A DNA stretch of 64,000 bases from Turritopsis dohrnii (lineage: Eukaryota > Cnidaria > Hydrozoa > Anthoathecata > Oceaniidae): the NCBI GenBank assembly GCA_027922465.2, contig BQMF02000598.1, positions 1 through 64,000 of the forward strand, read 5' to 3'. Both the position numbers and the translations under genes were made by a program. The notes beneath the pieces are model-generated. The model ran no database searches and had not been told where the DNA came from. It saw only the letters and a program-made list of their open reading frames with translations. Positions 57,793 through 64,000 of this stretch are shown in pieces (position 1 is the stretch's first letter; the number at the start of each line of letters is the position of its first letter).

Positions 57793-59694
57793 CGTTAACT
57801 GATTGGTTACCATGTTTGATAACATCCCGTCGTAACTTTCCTATCGAATCAAATGCTTTTTTACTCCATCGTTGACCAGATTTGATTTGACACAACATTG
57901 AATCTAACACGACATTGAGGAATTTATAACAACAAAAATGTTGCGAATAATTTTCATATTTTAATTATCCCTGCTAGCACTGAACCTTCCTAAATTCCTG
58001 TCCATCATTGTTTTTGCTTAAACAAAATCTGAAATAAGAAAGTGTCTCAAAACGAGGTTAAACTCAACCGAAATGAAGGAGTATAGAACGTTTATGGAAC
58101 CTTTATCGATATTTGAAAAGTTAACGTCATCTTGTTATAATGTTGGAATTGTGTTTTATATAAATGGCTGCTAATATTACTATGACTAGTGTTTCGAATA
58201 AGAATTATTTTTAAAGTAAGCTGTCTATTTTACAGAATACACACGTTATTTATTTATTTATTGATTTGTTATTTACTCGGGTAAACATCGAGGACTTATC
58301 GTATGAGAACATGAAGCATTTTACTTCTTTTATGATGGTAAGGAAGAAGTCGGAAACCCAGTGATTATGAAACTTTCGTAACTCTTATAACCACCATATT
58401 TCATGAAGTTGAAAGCATAACTGAAAGTTGAACATCTTGCACAACTTCTCAATAAAATCGATCGATTGAAAAGCTTCTGTTTAGAAATTGAGTTTAATGT
58501 TTGTTGCGATGGAAACACTTGAAGTGCAGTCTTGAAAATTACAGTGCCATTTGGTGAAGACCGGGAAAATTCGACTGGAATTATCGAACCTTCAGGAGTA
58601 ATAAAAGTGAATTATCATGCACAAAATGAAAATTTTTTTTGTCAAGATTCATTCAATGACCGTACATTAGTACTGATGTTAGCGCGTATGAATTTTGGTG
58701 CATCGTGAGTGGGGTAAAATTTGGTGCATTTTAATTTTAGCGCATCGCAAATTAAGGAAGATTTAGCGCATTTAGATTTTGGCGCTGAAGATTATGTCAT
58801 AATTTGAAAAATGAAATCAACAACTAATATTCCTTTCCAACCACAAATAAAACGCATATTTATCAAACTATTAACTTCACCATCAGACCTTGTTTACATG
58901 TGCAGTATAAATGTTTAAGTGTTTTGGTACGTATGACCACAAAGTTTTATTTTTTGCTTTTTGTCAGTTTTGCGCAATATCGCGCGTAATTTCAGTACTT
59001 ATTTTAGGGCGTTTTCAGACTTTTTGTCTCCTTCGAGCTTGGTTAATTTCAGATCTGGAATGCTCAAAGGTAATTCAAAATCTACTACAATCATGAAAAA
59101 GTTCCAATCCGTGAAACCAATCGCCATGAACAATACATACACTTGAAAGTTCCAAGGCAATCTGGAACTAGTACTTACAACAAGAGATATGTACATATCC
59201 TCCGTTACAATACATTCTGTATCCAGTTCAAGTAGGCATCCGCCCCACCTCCGATTATAGGCGCAAAGTTCATTAGAAAAGCGAGGAATGGGGCGTGTGA
59301 ATATGATAAAGGAAGGAAGCAAAGAGGATGATATTGAGACTGAACATGACGTCATCGGCGTAGAAAACATCAGATATAGTGGATAGAATTATTTTTTTTA
59401 AAAAAAATAAGAAATAAAAGATACAATACTTAATATACACGATTAATATACATACGTTCCGATGTGAAATAATGGAGTGAAGAAACGTGTGTAGGGAAAT
59501 TCGGAGAAATTGAGGGAAGGTATGGGTTGGGGAGGATTGTGGGAAGGACGTTGTCATGGTGAGAAAAATAAGGTCATGGTGTTATGTTTTATCAAACACT
59601 ATTGGACGAACATGGTTATGCTGAAAGAAATGAATTCTACAAAATATTCGATACATATAAAACTAACTCTATAAGAAGTTTAACAGAACTTTTT
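57793..59694. other. Convergent intergenic stretch between UBE3C and DEPDC1
   Basis: Holds both 3' UTRs (genes converge). 58680-58800 has repeated TTTGGTGCAT/TTAGCGCAT words, a degenerate tandem or hairpin. No further gene. Confidence 0.5.
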
Positions 59695-62600
59695 TTATAA
59701 CATTTTCTCAGTGAGGAGCGATGGTTTCACAGCTCTCTTAAAACTCTCCGTCATCGACTGAGGACTGATCGTACTATTGCAATATGAATTATCGTCACCG
59801 CTTGATACTTGTTCCGAATATATTTCGGGATAAGCCTTCTGGATCTGTAAATAAAAACAATAATAATAACTACAATGAAACAAGACGACTTGGAAGTCGA
59901 AAATTTCGCTATATTGTATTCTCACAATTCTAACAAATATGTACTGTTCATAGAACTGTGAGATACAATAGTTGATAACGGTAGCAGAATTTCAACTCGC
60001 AATTATACAAAACAAATAGATCAAAACTTATTCGTCTCAAATTTGGCTTAAAGTCTTCAGGACGGTGTCACAATTACACAAATTTACTCTCAACAATTAT
60101 AGAACATTCTCAAAAGCATTGTCAAATTGCCCAATTTTGGCCAAATTTGACAAGATGACTGTCAAATTCGAAATCAGCACCTTTTAATTGTGCTTTGTGC
60201 AAATTTTTATGAAAATCGGAGAACTTTCATAATTTGGTCCAAATTTAGCCCGTTAGTCAGCCTGAAAATCAACAAAAGATTTTATTGCTAAGGTGTGTGC
60301 GGACATGGCTTTTATATGCAGTTATTTACTTTAGTGAGATCGTCCAAAATGTCACGGAGATACATAGAACGACGATACCAATACTTCGCTATACTAGCGA
60401 AATTAACAATGTTACATTTCTAAAGGCTGGTTTCCAGTCCAAACGCTGCGGTCGCGCGACTAAGCGAACAGCTTTTTCATTCGTTCAGTAGTTCAACTGA
60501 TTTAAACTACCAGGCGAATGAGATTGCTCAGAAACTAGAAACCGGTCTTATGATTATCGAAGCTAGTCTCTCATAAGGAGACAACGAAAATAATAATAAT
60601 AAAACAACGAAACGGTGGGGGGAAGGTTACATTTCTAAGATTATCGAAGCTAGCCTGATAAGGAGGTTATTACCTGTTTCAACCTCTTCCGCCTCTCCTT
60701 TTCAGTCACATATTTGTCATTTAGGATTGATGTAAGGAGATCACGAATTGCTTGTTTCGACAATTCTTTGGCCTCTCTTTCATATTCTTCTTTAGATATT
60801 TGTACACAGAACGAAGTCTGTTTTTTCAAGCGTCTTGGTCTATCTTCTGCACTGCAAGGTCGTTGAACGTCTGCTGTGTTTCTTGTCTCGTTTACTCGAA
60901 CAAAACTCTGTACGAACAAATGAAAATTAAATTGCTTAAGCAAGTTAAAAACGAAAGAATTTCTTTCACTTATCCAACAGATAGCTTGAGATTGCGACGA
61001 CAGTTGAAGAACCGAGACTATTTCTTCCCTTATTCAAATCTAAGATGACAAAACAAACTTACTGGTGCACCCAAGGTTACCGCAATCTTGTGGTCAACTT
61101 GGACACGAAGATTTGATGGTGGCTACAAAGAACACAATGGCTGTCAGCATGATCAATATTAGATATCAGATTGAATAAAAAGGTCAGTTCAAAATATTCT
61201 TACTTTAAACACGTCCTCGTAATGTTCGATAAGAAACGCGCAAACACGCACAGCAATCGTATCTTGACACCCTAAGACGATCATTTGTTGCGTTCGTCGC
61301 GCAATCAAGCGATAATAAGAATGAATGACCTGAAAGTAGAATTAACGTTTTTTTCAAGTAAACTCGAAATATCGTATTCGTATCGTATTCGGGTTATTCA
61401 AAGAGCCATTCCACTTTAGAATTTTTCGAAGCTGCAAAAACGTACAAGGGTTTGACCGCAGACTTCGAAGCTGCTAAAACTTATAAGGGTTTGACCGCAG
61501 ACTTTGAATTCTTCCTGGCAGGTACATCCCCAAAAGCAAACCAATTGTTTTGAAAGTTTTTGGATGGGCGAGTCCGACTTAAACAGCAAGTTTTCCTTAA
61601 AAAGTCTTGTTCGTGCCATTTAAAGAGCCCTTCCAATTTTTCGAAGCTGCAAAAACTTGGTAGGATATAAAGCTGACAAAACAAACAAACAATTAAACTT
61701 ACAAGATCTTTATTGGGAAGATCTCTACTGATCTCTAGCTCATCATTCGCTGATACTTTATGCATAAACTGAACAAGTAGTTGCAGCTGGCGTCGATTCC
61801 AACATGGAAGTAAAACATTGACGTGTTGGAGTATATTTATAGCAGCATGCACATCAACACACATCATTTCTAAAAGAAAGACATCTTATTCTCCTCATCT
61901 TCTCTCATCACTACACCCTTTCCCCTTTGCATAACCTGTTGTAAGGCTCCTTGCCCATCCATCAGTACACAGCCTCAAAAATGTGAAAAAACTGTAAAAA
62001 AGCTGTAATATAACGTACAGACTTTCAGAAATGCACATTGCTGATTACAAGAGTTTTGGACGGTACATACCTGAGCATTCCTGTAGTAAAGGGTACATAT
62101 GGCAAGGTATTAAAGGTTCCTGTAGAGACGACTGATAGTGGTCTTTCACTGTTCGATAAACATCTCTTTCAAAGCCAGGGTAATTTGGTAAATCCTGCAA
62201 AACACTATCTTCAGTGTTGGAAGTAGCTGATGGCCCTACGCAAATCAACAGGGAAAGATTGAAGCAGAACACATTTTTTTTGTCAGGTATTTTGACTGCA
62301 CCCTTGCATAGGCTTCTCATTTTTTATTGTACTTGTGAAATTTTTAACCACTAAAAAATATTATAAAGTAAACCTAACCATAAAAAAAGTTACAATAATG
62401 CAACATTTTTGAAAATATGCAGGACAGAATCATTTCTTCCCACCTTTTATGTACAGGCGCCAAAGTGTATGTTCATATTCCACATACTTGTAAACTTCAT
62501 ACTTGTTAGAAAAGGTGGCAAAGACAACAGTATGAAGTGTTAAGCAAAAAGGTTATTTTGAATCAATAAGTAACATGATTTAATATACGCACATTCAATC

Positions 62601-64000
62601 AAGCATTGCATGGCAGAGATCAACCATTTTGGAGCATCTTGAGTTACTAAAACAGAAGCAATTGGTCAACATAATACACACCTATTACTTTATTTCAATG
62701 CAAATCAATTCATTTATCTGTCTTGACTATCAAAGTTTTCGTGAGAGCACTTACATTCAGATGTTTTCCAGTTACAGTTCTTCATGATGACATCACCATT
62801 GATTTTTTTGAAATCAATATAATACGACAAAGAATCCACACCTAAAAGTTTCTTCAAACTAAAAATACAAGATCAAAATATTATCACTGCTGGAGAGTTT
62901 TACATTCCTTACTGAACTTAAAAAAAGAAAAGCTTCACCTCAGTATGACAACTGATTTCCATGCATCTTCAATATCTTCTGCTGATATATTATTAGAAGA
63001 ATGTGTAATGTTCTTATGCTCCATTTCACTAGCTTCATCTATTAGTCCAATGTTATTGATCGACCATGTGCTTGAAGCTTTGTATAAGCCTCCCTGGTTC
63101 ACTGTAATGCTGGACGAATGAAGTTTTGATTTCTGTAATGGATTGAAACCATTAATAGAATCCAAACCATAAGTTGATAGTGATTTCACTTGAAGTGGTA
63201 AACTGTTATGAGACAGACTTCGACGTCTACTTGGAAATGTTGATGGCTTCTTTTTAGCAGCAGTTAATATGGGAGAAGTAGGAAAGTCATTTGCAGAACA
63301 CATTGGAACAAACGGTGGCTGTTTTTGAGTTTTAGATTTAAGAGACATATTTGAAGGATTGTGAGAGAGCAACGGATTTAAGTGTGCCTCTTTATGGTCG
63401 GAGCTTTTAAGTTTTGACGGCTTTGAGTGCTTCTTCAGTTTGTTTGGTTCAACTTTTGGAATCTTCTTCGCTTCTTTACACGTTGGCAAATGAAGAATGT
63501 TTCCATCCTTCGCTCCTTTTATAACAGATGGTTTCTCTCCAAGCATAACAACAGCTTTTCTCGGTAATAAGCTAGTCATGTGACCAGGATTTCCGAGATT
63601 ACTATCTGAACGAATAATCGGCTTTTTCATTTTCTTGGTAGGTGAACATTCCGGAACATTTCCTGAGTCTGCTTGACGTTTGCCCAAGGTTACCGTATGT
63701 CTTCTACTATTATCTCGAAGACGAGGAGACCCTTTCGAAAATTTGCGTAAAACAACATTCTTTTTTGTTGGTTTCTTTTGCAAGTGAGTTTGGTTATTGT
63801 TTGATGGCTTGGCACTGAAAAGATTCGTGATATGAGCTTGATGGTTTTCGTCAGTGTATCTATTGTTTACACGCAAAGAGTTACTTCTCTTGAAGTGTGA
63901 AATACTAGTATCAAAAGGATCATCATAATCGTCATCTTCAATATCAAACAAAATGGTTGACATATCTGCATAACCTTTTTCTACTGAATTGACAGTAATA
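59695..64000 (-). CDS. DEPDC1: DEPDC1 family protein, 3' nine exons (5' end outside window)
   Basis: Exons on the minus strand: (64000)-62939, 62858-62755, 62646-62593, 62235-62071, 61869-61703, 61329-61204, 61122-61063, 60907-60674, 59844-59695; phases consistent. The first exon stays open to the window edge, so the DEP domain should lie beyond it. It encodes a long basic, disordered region ending ISAEDIEDAWKSVVILR, the conserved lead into the RhoGAP-like part. Then KKLLGVDSLSYYIDF; APKWLISAMQCLIEW; YPGFERDVYRTVKDHY; NRRQLQLLVQFMHKV; VCAFLIEHYEDVFK; and the C-terminal EKERRKRLKQ|IQKAYPEIY. In mammals DEPDC1/DEPDC1B act in mitosis and Rho signalling. The RhoGAP-like part lacks a visible arginine-finger signature. 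DEPDC1 versus DEPDC1B cannot be separated; this may be the single ancestral gene. Confidence 0.92.
61395..61655. repeat. Direct repeats TTCGAAGCTGCAAAAAC in DEPDC1 intron
   Basis: TTCGAAGCTGC(A/T)AAAAC occurs three times; the first two are followed by AAGGGTTTGACCGCAGACTT. An incomplete tandem array. Confidence 0.75.

Overview
Animal nuclear DNA: A+T-rich, with intron-rich genes that have canonical GT-AG splice sites and conserved metazoan orthologues, separated by and stuffed with transposable elements (TEs). The mix of LINEs, a Mutator-like transposon, palindromic MITEs of the CAACCTCG...CCCAGGG type, and an AT-rich background suggests a cnidarian (perhaps hydrozoan) or another early-branching invertebrate. 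That placement is an inference. No bacterial-type operons, CRISPR arrays, rRNA or tRNA genes were seen.

Layout. 1-587: decayed integrase-core gene. 2065-2215: short tandem repeat. 2903-6146: Mutator-like element with an intact 601-aa transposase and a LINE tail nested in it. 6208-9627 (-): six-exon Ras-like GTPase with a CQIV CAAX box. 9628-15809: mostly repeats. 15810-23756 (-): RAD17 checkpoint clamp loader, 18 exons recovered. 23757-26640: noncoding with perfect hairpins. 26641-34768: a LINE split by a second LINE and by two copies of a TA-flanked DNA transposon; the original LINE can be followed across all three insertions. 35520-37650 (-): third LINE. 37660-40520: repeats. 40518-40868: BED-like zinc-finger ORF broken by a 68-bp perfect palindrome. 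41566-45154 (+): SETD9, four exons. 47389-57792 (+): UBE3C HECT E3 ligase, 23 exons. 59695-64000 (-): DEPDC1 family, nine exons, its 5' end (DEP domain) outside the window.

How the genes relate. The five host genes have unrelated jobs: Ras-type signalling, DNA-damage clamp loading, SET methyltransferase, proteasome-linked ubiquitin ligase, DEP/RhoGAP-like mitotic protein. I see no shared pathway. SETD9 and UBE3C lie in tandem; UBE3C and DEPDC1 converge.

Most unusual: (i) UBE3C carries tandem duplications over or against three different 3' splice sites (exons 11, 15, 22); (ii) two palindromic elements with telomere-like CCCTAA repeats in the loop; (iii) palindromic MITEs with exact 9-bp target duplications; (iv) a precisely readable nested TE stack; (v) two consecutive micro-exons (19 and 20 nt) that encode the Ras switch I loop. 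All exon boundaries were read by eye from splice signals, phase and family similarity; none is transcript-verified.
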